Shown piece by piece: positions 16,428-24,654 of a DNA stretch of 47,381 nucleotides. Below the pieces are notes generated by a model. The model was not told where the DNA came from. It searched no databases and saw only the letters and a list, made by a program, of their open reading frames with translations. The stretch lies in assembly GCF_000333015.1 (NCBI RefSeq), contig NZ_BANT01000017.1:1-47381 (forward strand), read 5' to 3'. Every line of letters starts with the position of its first letter. The stretch's first letter is position 1. A program made the translations under genes and the position numbers. This DNA comes from Gordonia hirsuta DSM 44140 = NBRC 16056 (GTDB lineage Bacteria; Actinomycetota; Actinomycetes; Mycobacteriales; Mycobacteriaceae).

Positions 16428-16775
16428 TCAGCGAATCGCGCGATCGAGGAAGTCCCGCACCCAGGTGCGGATCTGCCGCAGCGTAACCGCATCCACCGAG
16501 CCGGCACGATCGACCACTCGGCTGCGCGAGACCGTCCGGATCTGCTCGGTCATCGCCCACGACGGCTGCCCGAGATCGCCGCCGGTCACCTCGACACGGC
16601 TGGGCCAGCCACGATCGACCGACGTCACCGGAACGACGATGAGCCGAGTATTCACGACCTCCAGATAGTCGTCTCCGGCGACGATGACGGCAGGACGGCG
16701 GCCGCCCTGCTCCTGCCTCGAATCGAACTCCACCCAGACGATCGAGCCCTGGGCCAGCGGCTCAGCGGTCGACAC
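16428..16775 (-). CDS. MazF/PemK-family endoribonuclease toxin
   Basis: A 115-residue toxin of the CcdB/MazF beta-barrel fold. It starts LAQGSIVWVEFDSRQEQGGR followed by RPAVIVAGDDYLE; the GSIVWVxF strand and the GGRRPAVIV loop with its conserved Arg are family hallmarks, as are VVPVTS and SWAMTEQIRTVSRSRV. The family cleaves mRNA at short sequence motifs. The GTG start at 16775 lies inside the upstream antitoxin gene (14-nt overlap), the usual order of antitoxin first. Confidence 0.88.
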   Translation of the reverse strand: MSTAEPLAQGSIVWVEFDSRQEQGGRRPAVIVAGDDYLEVVNTRLIVVPVTSVDRGWPSRVEVTGGDLGQPSWAMTEQIRTVSRSRVVDRAGSVDAVTLRQIRTWVRDFLDRAIR

Positions 16776-16908
16776 GGTCCCACTCGGCCGACTCGTCGCG
16801 ATAGGAATCCATCAGTTCCTCCGGCGTCGTGCGAATCGCCGTCCGCAACGCGTCGAAACGCGCGGCCCGCTCGCCGAGGTCGAGTAGATTCTCCACCTGT
16901 TCGCCCAA
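16762..16908 (-). CDS. MazE-like antitoxin (short, TTG start)
   Basis: A 48-residue acidic protein, (M)GEQVENLLDLGERAARFDAL then RTAIRTTPEELMDSYRDESA. No ATG or GTG is available in this frame, but TTG at 16908 has GGAGGG 7 nt upstream, which decides the start. The acidic C-terminal helix is what MazE-type antitoxins use to cover the MazF active site. It overlaps mazF by 14 nt. The reading frame is open further upstream, and a 16-bp tandem duplication there (16923-16954) would have shifted any longer N-terminus. Confidence 0.7.
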   Translation of the reverse strand: MGEQVENLLDLGERAARFDALRTAIRTTPEELMDSYRDESAEWDRVDR

Positions 16909-16922
16909 GGTACGACCCTCCG

Positions 16923-16954
16923 ATTTCCATACCGGAGGATTTCCATACCGGAGG
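16923..16954. repeat. Perfect 16-bp tandem duplication before the toxin-antitoxin genes
   Basis: ATTTCCATACCGGAGG occurs twice in direct tandem at 16923-16938 and 16939-16954. It lies just upstream of the antitoxin TTG and overlaps the likely promoter, so it could be the antitoxin operator; it could equally be a recent slippage duplication. Sixteen is not a multiple of three. Confidence 0.75.
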
Positions 16955-16999
16955 ATCGTGTCTCTCCTCGGCTACGTTGTCGTCGTTCTCGGGCGCTTC

Positions 17000-18496
17000 C
17001 TAGTCGGTATCTCGCGACGCCGATGCGCGCCGGGGACGGCGGCGGGCACGCCAGGCTGCGACGCCGAACACACCGAGCAGCGTCACGACCACAGCGGCCT
17101 GCCAACCGGGAACCTCCGGCGCCGACCACCGCGGACCACCGAGACGATCGGCGACGGTCAGCAGCCACCACATCTCCGGGCCGGTAGCCCGGATCAGCCA
17201 TTCGGCCGCCAGCGCACCGGGCCCGCCCGGCGGACCGAGAGCGCCGATGACCGCGGCCCCGGTACCCAGCAGGGCGATCACCCCGATCACCGGCGCGGCC
17301 AGCAGATTCGCCGGAACCGCGACCAGACTCAACTGGCCGGACACCGCGATCACCAGCGGCGTGGTGAGAATCTGCGCGGCCAAGGTCATCGCCAGCAACA
17401 CCGCCAGCGGCTCAGGCATCCCCCGCCGCGTCATCGCCTGACGCAGCGGGGCTGCCCACAACACCAGGCCCAACGTGGCGACCACCGACAATGCGAATCC
17501 CGGCGCCAACGCCATCTGCGGCCAGAACAGCAGCACCACGATGATCGCCGCACCGAGCGCCGGCAACGCCTGAGCGCGCCGGGCGGCCAGCGCACCGAGC
17601 AGCCCGACACCGCCCATCACCGCCGCGCGCAGCACACTGTCGGTGGGACGCACCAGGATCACGAAACCCACCATCGACGCCAGCCCCAGCGCCACCGTCA
17701 CCCGGGTCGAGGCCCCGGCCAGCCGCAATCCCAGCACCACCGCCCCGCACACCAACGAGAAATTAGCCCCACTGACCGCCACCAAGTGCGTCAGGCTCGC
17801 CGCCCGGAAGTTCTCCCGCAGCTCCGGTTCCAGGCGTGTGGTGTCACCGAGGATCAGTCCCGGGAACAGCCCGGCCGCACGGGGCGGCAGCGCGCGGGCT
17901 GCGGTGAGCTGCAACCGAGTTCGCACCGCGCCGGCCCAGCGCTGCCACACCGGCGCCGGGGCGATCACCGTCGGTTCCTCGACTGCTGTCAGGCGGGCCG
18001 CCAGCAGCCGGTCACCCAGGGTCGACGGCGGCGGTCGTACCCGAACCCGCACCGCGATCTGTTGCCCAGGAACGGCGTCGAACATCTGCGACGAGCGCAG
18101 CATCAGTGAGGCGTTCACCGTCCGTTGCCGCCACCCGTCCGCCTCCAGCACCTGTACCGGGAGCCTGGCTCCGCCTTGCCGGGCGAAGACCACCGGATCA
18201 CCGCTGACCCGCAGCGTCAACTCTGGTGTCCCGGCCAGCTCCCGCACCGGCGCCTGCTCGGCACCGGCGATCCGGATCGCACAGATGATCGCCGATGCAG
18301 CGGCGATACCGCACAGACCCAACACCCCGGCGGCCGCCACGGTCGCCGGGCGAACACGTATCAGTAGCCAGGCGCCGAGTGCGCCGACCGTCCAGCACGC
18401 GGTGAGGATCCACGTCACCGTCAGCGGCAGGCACAGGGCCGCGGCGATGGTGCCCCAGCACGCCAGCGCCGGTCCGGCCAGCCGCAGATCGGTCAT
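17000..18496 (-). CDS. comEC: ComEC/Rec2-family DNA-uptake channel, membrane form without nuclease domain
   Basis: A 498-residue polytopic protein. It has N-terminal helices, an OB-like soluble part (about 75-190) and the competence domain with GLFPGLILGDTTRLEPELRE and SLTHLVAVSGANFSLVCGAV, the ComEC signature (HL.AVSGxN). Helices continue to the C-terminal RARRRPRRASASRDTD. Firmicute ComEC is about 750 residues with a C-terminal metallo-beta-lactamase domain, which is absent here, as in many actinobacteria. It overlaps comEA by 4 nt (ATGA). ssDNA import is the family role; natural competence is not shown. Confidence 0.92.
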   Translation of the reverse strand: MTDLRLAGPALACWGTIAAALCLPLTVTWILTACWTVGALGAWLLIRVRPATVAAAGVLGLCGIAAASAIICAIRIAGAEQAPVRELAGTPELTLRVSGDPVVFARQGGARLPVQVLEADGWRQRTVNASLMLRSSQMFDAVPGQQIAVRVRVRPPPSTLGDRLLAARLTAVEEPTVIAPAPVWQRWAGAVRTRLQLTAARALPPRAAGLFPGLILGDTTRLEPELRENFRAASLTHLVAVSGANFSLVCGAVVLGLRLAGASTRVTVALGLASMVGFVILVRPTDSVLRAAVMGGVGLLGALAARRAQALPALGAAIIVVLLFWPQMALAPGFALSVVATLGLVLWAAPLRQAMTRRGMPEPLAVLLAMTLAAQILTTPLVIAVSGQLSLVAVPANLLAAPVIGVIALLGTGAAVIGALGPPGGPGALAAEWLIRATGPEMWWLLTVADRLGGPRWSAPEVPGWQAAVVVTLLGVFGVAAWRARRRPRRASASRDTD

Positions 18497-19665
18497 GGAC
18501 CGACGGTGACCGCATCGCGGAGCTTGGCGAGCTTGCCCGGTCCGATCCCGTTCACCTCAGCCAACTGGTCCACGGAGGTGAAGCCGCCGTGCTGCTCCCG
18601 CCAGGAGATGATCGCCTGGGCAGTGACCGGTCCCACCCCGGGGAGCGCATCGAGCTCGGTCATCGTCGCGGTGTTCAAATCGACCTTCGCACCGCCGGCG
18701 GGACCGGCCGTCCCGGTCCCGGCCGAACCGGCTCCCCCGCTGCCCGGGGCACCGGATCCCGCCGAGGACACCACGGCGCTGCGCACCGATCCGGCCCCGG
18801 CTTCGCGGGTGCCCACCAGCACCTGATCACCGTCGTGCAGGATCTGCGCCATATTGAGGCTGAGCAGGTCCGCGGTCGGGGCCGCACCTCCCGCCGAATC
18901 CAGTGCCTGCGCCACGCGGGAGTTCGGCGCCAGCCGAACCAGTCCGGGTTTGCGCACCAACCCGGCGACACTGACCACGATCTCGGCTGCCGGCGCCGGT
19001 GCGGCGGACGGATCGGCTGCGGCGGACGGATGGGATGCGGCGACGCCCGGCGCCGTCGGACCGGCCGACGCGGGCAGATCGACCAGCGGTGCGGCAGGCT
19101 CCGTACCGCGCAGCAGACTGAAGGCGGCGATCACACAGGCGATGACGCCCACGCCGATGAGTCCGATCGCCGCCGAGGGCAGCATCGCGAATCGCCGCGG
19201 CGGCGCATGCCAGTCGTCATCGGGATCGTCGCCGTCGGGCTCGCCGCCGCCGCCGGGCTCGTCGTCTCCACCGTCTCCGAATGCCGCGTCGTCGTGCCGG
19301 CGATCATCGAGGACCTCGTCCCAGTCCTGTCCGTCCCAGGCTTCTTCACCCGAGCCGTCATCGTCGAAATCCTCGTCTCCGAAGTCCCCACCGTCGAGCT
19401 CCCCACCGTCGAACTCCCCACCGTCCAGGCCACCAGCGCCGGGCCCCGGATCACCGGGGCCGTGGTCCTCTGGATCCGCGCTGCCGGGCTCCTGCCCGGA
19501 GCCGGCCCGGCCGGCCCAGGCGCGCCGACCGGCGGCGGTGTCGAGCCACGCCGGGATCCGGGTGACGCCCCAGTCGTCGGCAGGTTCACTCTCCCGCGGT
19601 GCCGCCGAGGAGCCGAGCACCCGGTTCAATCTGCTGCTGGCAGTGGTGTCTGATCGCCTGGCCAT
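18493..19665 (-). CDS. comEA: ComEA-like helix-hairpin-helix DNA-binding protein
   Basis: A 390-residue protein. The N-terminal 150 residues are cytoplasmic and extremely acidic, including a Gly/Asp pentad repeat (DGGEF, DGGEL, DGGDF) and DEDFDDDGSGEE. A single membrane helix follows (IGLIGVGVIACVIAAFSLL), then a Pro/Ala linker, a SLBB-like domain (VVSVAGLVRKPGLVRLAPNS) and a C-terminal HhH pair, VDLNTATMTELDALPGVGPV then TAQAIISWREQHGGF. ComEA binds incoming dsDNA outside the membrane and hands it to ComEC. It is the first gene of the comEA-comEC pair. Confidence 0.92.
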   Translation of the reverse strand: MARRSDTTASSRLNRVLGSSAAPRESEPADDWGVTRIPAWLDTAAGRRAWAGRAGSGQEPGSADPEDHGPGDPGPGAGGLDGGEFDGGELDGGDFGDEDFDDDGSGEEAWDGQDWDEVLDDRRHDDAAFGDGGDDEPGGGGEPDGDDPDDDWHAPPRRFAMLPSAAIGLIGVGVIACVIAAFSLLRGTEPAAPLVDLPASAGPTAPGVAASHPSAAADPSAAPAPAAEIVVSVAGLVRKPGLVRLAPNSRVAQALDSAGGAAPTADLLSLNMAQILHDGDQVLVGTREAGAGSVRSAVVSSAGSGAPGSGGAGSAGTGTAGPAGGAKVDLNTATMTELDALPGVGPVTAQAIISWREQHGGFTSVDQLAEVNGIGPGKLAKLRDAVTVGP

Positions 19666-19749
19666 GGCGTGAACGCTAGGGCGGCACTCCTCAGGGAACC
19701 AGTGGCCGACACCCGCTCCTGTGGATACTCTGCGGTATCCACAGGCGAG

Positions 19750-20598
19750 TCAGTCCAGGGTTTGCAGTCCCCGGCCGACCGTGACTCCCACGGCGCCCTG
19801 GCCGACGTGAATGCCCAGGACCGGCCCCAGTTCCACCACCAGCGACGAGGTCACGTTCGGGATCGCGTCGAGGACGCTCTGGTGCACGTCGACGGCCAGT
19901 TCGGGGGCATAGCAGTGCTGGACGGCCACGGTCACCTCGTCGTCGCCGACGTTCTCGGCGATCTCCTCGACCATCCGCTTGACCGCCTTGGTCATGGTGC
20001 GCTGCCGGCCTTGCAGTGCCAGGACACCGTCGGCGATGTGCAGGATCGGTTTGATCGCCAGCGCCGAGCCGAGCAGGTGGCTGGCGGCGCTGATCCGGCC
20101 GCTGGCCCGCAGGTTCTCCAGCGTCTGCACGCACATCAGCGATTCGGCGGTCGCCGCCGACCGCACCGCGGCCTCGTACACCCCGTCCCGGTCGGCTCCG
20201 GCCTGCGCGGTCTGCGCGGCAGCGATCGCGGTGAGCCCGACCGAGACACCGACCGCGCGCGAGTCGACCACACGCACCGCATCGCCGAGTTCTTCGGTCA
20301 CCAGCCGGGCCGCCGCCCAGGTCCCCGAGAGTTGCCGGGACATGTGGACGGCCACCACACCGTCGCCGTCGCTGCGATCGAGGGCCTCGCCGTAGATCTC
20401 CATCAGATCCTGCGGATTGGCACCGGACGTGGTGGCTCCGGGCGTCGAGATCACCTCGACCGGGATGTCGTCGACACCCTCGAGGTACTCGGTGCCGTCT
20501 GGCATGCTCACATGCAGCGGGGCCTGGGTGATGCCGTAGCGGTCCGTCAGTGACGCAGGTAACCGCGAAGACGAATCGGTGACGACGATGACAGGCAC
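19750..20598 (-). CDS. DegV-family fatty-acid-binding protein
   Basis: A 282-residue DegV protein. VIVVTDSSSRLPASL, the TTSGANPQDL loop (TS-Q/P motif near residue 57), HMSRQLSGTW and VVDSRAVGVSVGL are diagnostic lipid-site and fold motifs. DegV proteins bind a fatty acid in a central tunnel; FakB members present it to the kinase FakA. A FakA-like gene is at 31922, so the two may be partners. The GTG start at 20598 has TAAGTT 6 nt upstream, suggesting a leaderless mRNA. Confidence 0.9.
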   Translation of the reverse strand: MPVIVVTDSSSRLPASLTDRYGITQAPLHVSMPDGTEYLEGVDDIPVEVISTPGATTSGANPQDLMEIYGEALDRSDGDGVVAVHMSRQLSGTWAAARLVTEELGDAVRVVDSRAVGVSVGLTAIAAAQTAQAGADRDGVYEAAVRSAATAESLMCVQTLENLRASGRISAASHLLGSALAIKPILHIADGVLALQGRQRTMTKAVKRMVEEIAENVGDDEVTVAVQHCYAPELAVDVHQSVLDAIPNVTSSLVVELGPVLGIHVGQGAVGVTVGRGLQTLD

Positions 20599-20604
20599 CC
20601 CTAC

Positions 20605-20610
20605 AACTTA
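20605..20610 (-). promoter_or_regulatory. -10 box for a leaderless degV mRNA
   Basis: On the minus strand TAAGTT fits TAnnnT and ends 6 nt before the GTG at 20598, so the transcript should begin on or next to the start codon. Confidence 0.45.
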
Positions 20611-20642
20611 GCCGGAGCCGCCGGGAAGGTTCGCGTGGGTCG

Positions 20643-21428
20643 TCAGGTTTGCCGCAGAAGCGGAGTCACCGCCGCGGTCACCAGGTCGGCGATCTGCGCG
20701 TGGACGCCCATCCCCCAGTGGATGCCGTCCGGATTCGGAGTGTCGTCCCGTCCGCCGGCACTCGGATCTTCAATATCCGGACCCTCAATACCGAAGTGCG
20801 CGGCGGTGATCGGGTAGAAGTCGACCGTCGGCAACGAATGCTCGCGGGCCCACTGCGCCAGCGCCGCCGCGGTCCGGGCCCGCCCCGGATGGGCGTGCCC
20901 GTAGTAGGGGCTCGAATGGGTCGGCGGCAGGCCGACGACGATCGGCAGATCCGGGCGCAGATGGGCCAGTGCCTCGCGGACCTTCTCGAAGTACCGGACA
21001 CTGATCTGTGGCGGCAGCGCCATCGGCCAGCCCAGCGGGGACAGCCGCGGTTGCAGCCAGCCGTAGGCCTCGCGCACCCTCTGGCGCAGACCGGTCGGGC
21101 GCAGGTAGCGGATCTGTTCGCGCAGCGCGGTCGGCAGCGGCGACGGCAGCGAATCCATGCCGCCGAACGCCAGGACCACCACCTCGGCCTTGGGCAGTGC
21201 CGCCCAGATCCGGGGATCCTGGGTGATCGCCCACCAGATGTCCCGGCTGGTCCAGCCGATCCTGGCGAACAGTTCCACCGGACGGTTCACGGCGGCGCCG
21301 ACCAGATTCGGCCAGATGCCCGGATCGTCGGCAGGCAGTCCGCCCGCCGGACCGTAGTAGGTCAGCGAATCCCCCAAGACCAGCACCGAGCCGGGCCTGG
21401 TGTCCGGGCCCTCGACCGACTGCGCCAC
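20643..21428 (-). CDS. octT: SGNH-hydrolase-fold protein, OctT-like (diglucosylglycerate octanoyltransferase)
   Basis: A 261-residue SGNH/GDSL protein: block I VLVLGDSLTYYGP with the nucleophile Ser, Gly in VLAFGGMDSLPS, Asn replaced by a PPTHSS segment, and the Asp-His pair in NPDGIHWGMG. Mycobacterial OctT (Rv2418c) acylates diglucosylglycerate with octanoate during methylglucose lipopolysaccharide synthesis and sits between degV and gpgP, exactly as here. GTG at 21428 shares one base with the stop of gpgP. Longer in-frame starts would run into gpgP and are rejected. Confidence 0.82.
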   Translation of the reverse strand: MAQSVEGPDTRPGSVLVLGDSLTYYGPAGGLPADDPGIWPNLVGAAVNRPVELFARIGWTSRDIWWAITQDPRIWAALPKAEVVVLAFGGMDSLPSPLPTALREQIRYLRPTGLRQRVREAYGWLQPRLSPLGWPMALPPQISVRYFEKVREALAHLRPDLPIVVGLPPTHSSPYYGHAHPGRARTAAALAQWAREHSLPTVDFYPITAAHFGIEGPDIEDPSAGGRDDTPNPDGIHWGMGVHAQIADLVTAAVTPLLRQT

Positions 21429-22141
21429 TACTGCACCCCGGTGTCGGCGACCTCGGCCGAGGCGTTCCACACGTCCAGCCGCCAGGTCGGCTCGGCGCCG
21501 GGCAGACTGTGCCCGGACAGCTGCACCCAGCTGGTGTTGGCCAGCCCGCCCAGCATCGGCCAGTTGGCCACCGGCAGCCCGAGCAGTCCGGCCGTCAGCG
21601 CGGCGATCACCCCGCCGTGGGCCACCAGGATCACCGGCGCCTCGGGCGTCTGGCCCTGCCCCCAGTCGTCGAGTTCGGTCAGCAGCTGCGTCACCACCGG
21701 CACCGCGCGGGCGGCCACCTGCACCCGGCTCTCCCCGCCGGGCGGCGCCCAGGTCGCGTCGTCGCGCCAGATACGCCGCGCACCGGGCGCCTGCGCATCG
21801 ACTTCCGCGTGCGAGAGCCCCTGCCACTGCCCCAGATGCGTCTCCCGCAGCCGCTGATCGGTGGTCACCTGTAGTCCGGTGGCCGCCCCCAGCGCCAGGG
21901 CGGTGTGGTGGGCGCGCTGCAGATCCGACGACCGGATCAGGCGCGGGCCGCAGGCGGCCAGCACCTGTGCCGCGGCCTGTGCCTGTGCGATCCCGCGCTC
22001 GGACAGTTCGGTGTCCAGATGTCCCTGCATCCTTCGGGTGGCGTTGTAGGAGGTCTGCCCGTGCCGCAGCAGCACCAGCCGCCGCACGATCGGGGTCAGT
22101 CGTTCGATGCTGGTATCGCCCTGATCGGGTTCGGCACTCAT
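21428..22141 (-). CDS. gpgP: Histidine phosphatase, GpgP-like (glucosyl-3-phosphoglycerate phosphatase)
   Basis: A 237-residue member of the phosphoglycerate-mutase superfamily. LVLLRHGQTSYNATRRMQGH carries the phospho-accepting His, with Glu in RLRETHLGQWQGL and the second His in ILVAHGGVIAALT. In mycobacteria the gene at this position (Rv2419c) removes phosphate from glucosyl-3-phosphoglycerate in methylglucose lipopolysaccharide synthesis. ATG at 22141 overlaps the rsfS stop (ATGA). The OctT neighbour supports this role over general mutase activity. Confidence 0.85.
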   Translation of the reverse strand: MSAEPDQGDTSIERLTPIVRRLVLLRHGQTSYNATRRMQGHLDTELSERGIAQAQAAAQVLAACGPRLIRSSDLQRAHHTALALGAATGLQVTTDQRLRETHLGQWQGLSHAEVDAQAPGARRIWRDDATWAPPGGESRVQVAARAVPVVTQLLTELDDWGQGQTPEAPVILVAHGGVIAALTAGLLGLPVANWPMLGGLANTSWVQLSGHSLPGAEPTWRLDVWNASAEVADTGVQ

Positions 22142-22530
22142 GCCCCGGTCCCGGTGTCGGCCTCGGGCCGCTCCAGGCCGTCGATCGGCACCACCGGGCA
22201 GTCCGACCACAGCCGTTCCAGGCTGTAGAACTCGCGCTCGTCTTCGTGCTGGATGTGGATCACCACATCGCCGTAGTCCAGCAGCGCCCAGCGGCCCTCG
22301 CGCACCCCTTCGCGGCGCAGCGGCGAATGCCCGGCCTCGCGCAGCTTGTCCTCGATCTCCTCGGTGATCGCGTTGACCTGACGTTCGTTATCGGCCGAGG
22401 CGATCAGGAACAGGTCGGTGATGACCAGCGCCTCCGAGACGTCGATGACGAGGATGTCGGTGGCTTTGCGGTCGGCGGCGGCGTGGGCGGCGATCGTCGC
22501 CAGGTCGATCGATTCTGCGGTGGCGGTCAC
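22138..22530 (-). CDS. rsfS: Ribosomal silencing factor RsfS
   Basis: A 130-residue protein with the RsfS/Iojap core: [35 protein letters not shown], and [16 protein letters not shown] then [14 protein letters not shown]. It binds ribosomal protein uL14 and blocks subunit joining in stationary phase. The GTG start at 22530 overlaps the nadD stop (GTGA); longer in-frame starts lie inside nadD. Length is slightly above the usual 105-120 because of an Asp/Glu/Thr-rich tail. Confidence 0.95.
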   Translation of the reverse strand: MTATAESIDLATIAAHAAADRKATDILVIDVSEALVITDLFLIASADNERQVNAITEEIEDKLREAGHSPLRREGVREGRWALLDYGDVVIHIQHEDEREFYSLERLWSDCPVVPIDGLERPEADTGTGA

Positions 22531-23177
22531 GTGTGGTCCTTTCGGTACAGACCGTGTTTGCTGACGTACTGAACGACGCCGTCGGGCACCAGATACCAGA
22601 TGGGCCGGTCGCTGCTGGCCCGCTCGCGGCAGTCGGTCGACGAGATCGCCAGGGCGGGGATCTCCATCATCTGCAGCGCATGGTCCGGTTTGGTCTTGAG
22701 GTGTTCGGCCAGGTGGGTGGCATCCAAGGCGTATCCCGGGCGGGAGACACCGATGAAATTCGCCAGCTCGAACGATTCCTTCCAATTGTGCCAGGTCAGA
22801 ATGTTTTCCAGCGCATCGGCTCCGGTGATGAAGAACAGCTCATCGTCCGGATACACCTTGCGCAGGTCGCGCAGGGTGTCGACGGTGTACGTGACCCCTT
22901 CGCGGTCGACGTCGACCCGGCTGACGGTGAAGCGCGGATTAGACGCGGTGGCGATCACCGCCATCAGATAGCGGTGTTCGGCCGAGGTCACCGCAGCGCG
23001 GTGCCCTTGCTGGGACTCCTCCTTCTGCCACGGCCGGCCGGTGGGGACAAAGATCACCTCGTCGAGCCCGAAGCGATGCGCCACCTCGCTGGCGGCCACC
23101 AGGTGCCCGTTGTGGATCGGGTCGAAGGTGCCGCCCATGATGCCGATACGGCGCGGGGTCTGCGGCTGCTGGGACAT
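22527..23177 (-). CDS. nadD: Nicotinate-nucleotide adenylyltransferase
   Basis: A 216-residue enzyme that joins nicotinate mononucleotide and ATP to give deamido-NAD. The nucleotide-binding motif [17 protein letters not shown] and the C-terminal [15 protein letters not shown] (ISSTxIRxR type, here with Cys instead of Ile/Asp) are clear, along with [15 protein letters not shown]. It is the first gene of the nadD-rsfS-gpgP-octT chain, all joined by 1-4 nt overlaps. Confidence 0.96.
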   Translation of the reverse strand: MSQQPQTPRRIGIMGGTFDPIHNGHLVAASEVAHRFGLDEVIFVPTGRPWQKEESQQGHRAAVTSAEHRYLMAVIATASNPRFTVSRVDVDREGVTYTVDTLRDLRKVYPDDELFFITGADALENILTWHNWKESFELANFIGVSRPGYALDATHLAEHLKTKPDHALQMMEIPALAISSTDCRERASSDRPIWYLVPDGVVQYVSKHGLYRKDHT

Positions 23178-23201
23178 GAGCAGTGAGTTTACGCGGCCGG
23201 C

Positions 23202-24650
23202 TCACACCGGCAGCAGGTCGGCGATCACCTGCGCGAGCTGTCCGGCGTTGCGGCACTCGTACATATCGATCACGTCCCCGTATTTTCCGGCGATCGAATC
23301 ACCGGTGTCCCAGTTCTCCCGCCGTTCCGGGTTGAGCCAGTAGGCGTTGCGCACCCGGTCGGTCAGCTGCTCCAGGGCGTCCACACTGGACAGGGCGTAG
23401 TTGTTGCGGGCGTCGCCGAGGATCAGCAGCGCACCGCGGTGGGTCAGCGAATCCAGGTAGTCGCGCGCGAAGCCGCGCAGCATGTGGCCGTAGTCGGAGT
23501 GTCCGTCGCGGGTGCTGATGCGCGCCTGCGAGAGCATCTTCGTCATCGCCTCCCCGAACTGGTCGTCGGCGCTGGACCGGTCGAAGTAGTCGGTCACCTC
23601 GTCGACGGTGTCGACGAAGGCGAACACCCGCACATTCGAGAACTGCTGGCGCAGGGCATACACCAGCTGCAGGGTGAACGAGCTGAAGCCGGACACCGAT
23701 CCGGACACATCGCAGATCACCACCAGTTCGGGTTTGCCGGGCCGGGGTTTGCGGTGGCGCAGCTCAATAGGGACACCGCCGGTGGACATCGAGGCCCGCA
23801 GCGTCGCCCGCACATCGACGGCGCCGCGGTGGTTGCGCCGGCGCCGGAACTCCAGTTTCGCCGCCAGCAGCCGCGCGATCGGCTCGATGGTGCGGCGCAG
23901 CTTGGCCATGTCCTGCGGATTGGCGGAGAAGAAGTCGATCTGTTCAGGCAGTTTCGGCACCGCATAGGCGGCGACCTCGTCGCGGCCGCGCAGAGCGGAC
24001 ATGCGGCGCTGGACCTCGGTCTCCACCGCGGCCCGCAGTCGCTGCGTCGCATCGCGCGCCGCGCGCCGGTTGAGCGCATCGGTGCCGGCCCGCTCCCCCT
24101 CTTCGCGCGGGATACCGGCGGCCATCGCCGCGGCGATCCGGGCGATCAGCGTCTGCGGTGAGATCACCGACATCGCCTGGTACACCGAATAGCTCTCCCC
24201 GCGCGCCGACTCGTACCGGCCGGCTTCGGCGACGATCGCTGCCACCAGCTGATCGAACCGGCCGTCGGCCTGGGCTTCGTCGTCGGCCAGGATGTCGGCG
24301 GTCAGCTCGCGCAGCGCCTGCACGTCGACCTCGCCGGTGTCGGTGTGCGGCACCGTGATCGCCCCGGCACGCGCCGTGTGCCCCAGCGGGAACCACAGCT
24401 CGAAGCACAGGTCGAAGGTGTCCCGGTGCAGATGGTCCGACAGCAGGGTGGCGGCCAGGCCCTCCCGCAGACTCTCCCGGTCCAGCAGATCCAGGACCTC
24501 CATCGCCTGGCCGGCGTCGATCAGGTTCGACGGTCCCACCACGATGCCGCGGGTCCGCAGATCCTCGACGAAGCCGGTGAGGGTGTCGACGAGGACCTGC
24601 GCCGACGGGGCCGGTGTCGACGGATCCTGTTCCGCAGCGGTGGGACCCAC
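23202..24650 (-). CDS. VWA-domain protein (CoxE-like), partner of the MoxR ATPase
   Basis: A 482-residue protein. A helical N-terminal half ends in a von Willebrand A domain with the metal-site motif VICDVSGSVSGFSS (DxSxS), Thr/Asp later in FVDTVDEVTDYF and LILGDARNN. MoxR-VWA pairs act as chaperone-like systems for metal cofactor insertion or protein assembly. It follows the MoxR gene directly, as Rv2425c follows Rv2426c in M. tuberculosis. The client is unknown. Confidence 0.87.
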   Translation of the reverse strand: MGPTAAEQDPSTPAPSAQVLVDTLTGFVEDLRTRGIVVGPSNLIDAGQAMEVLDLLDRESLREGLAATLLSDHLHRDTFDLCFELWFPLGHTARAGAITVPHTDTGEVDVQALRELTADILADDEAQADGRFDQLVAAIVAEAGRYESARGESYSVYQAMSVISPQTLIARIAAAMAAGIPREEGERAGTDALNRRAARDATQRLRAAVETEVQRRMSALRGRDEVAAYAVPKLPEQIDFFSANPQDMAKLRRTIEPIARLLAAKLEFRRRRNHRGAVDVRATLRASMSTGGVPIELRHRKPRPGKPELVVICDVSGSVSGFSSFTLQLVYALRQQFSNVRVFAFVDTVDEVTDYFDRSSADDQFGEAMTKMLSQARISTRDGHSDYGHMLRGFARDYLDSLTHRGALLILGDARNNYALSSVDALEQLTDRVRNAYWLNPERRENWDTGDSIAGKYGDVIDMYECRNAGQLAQVIADLLPV

Positions 24651-24654
24651 CGGC

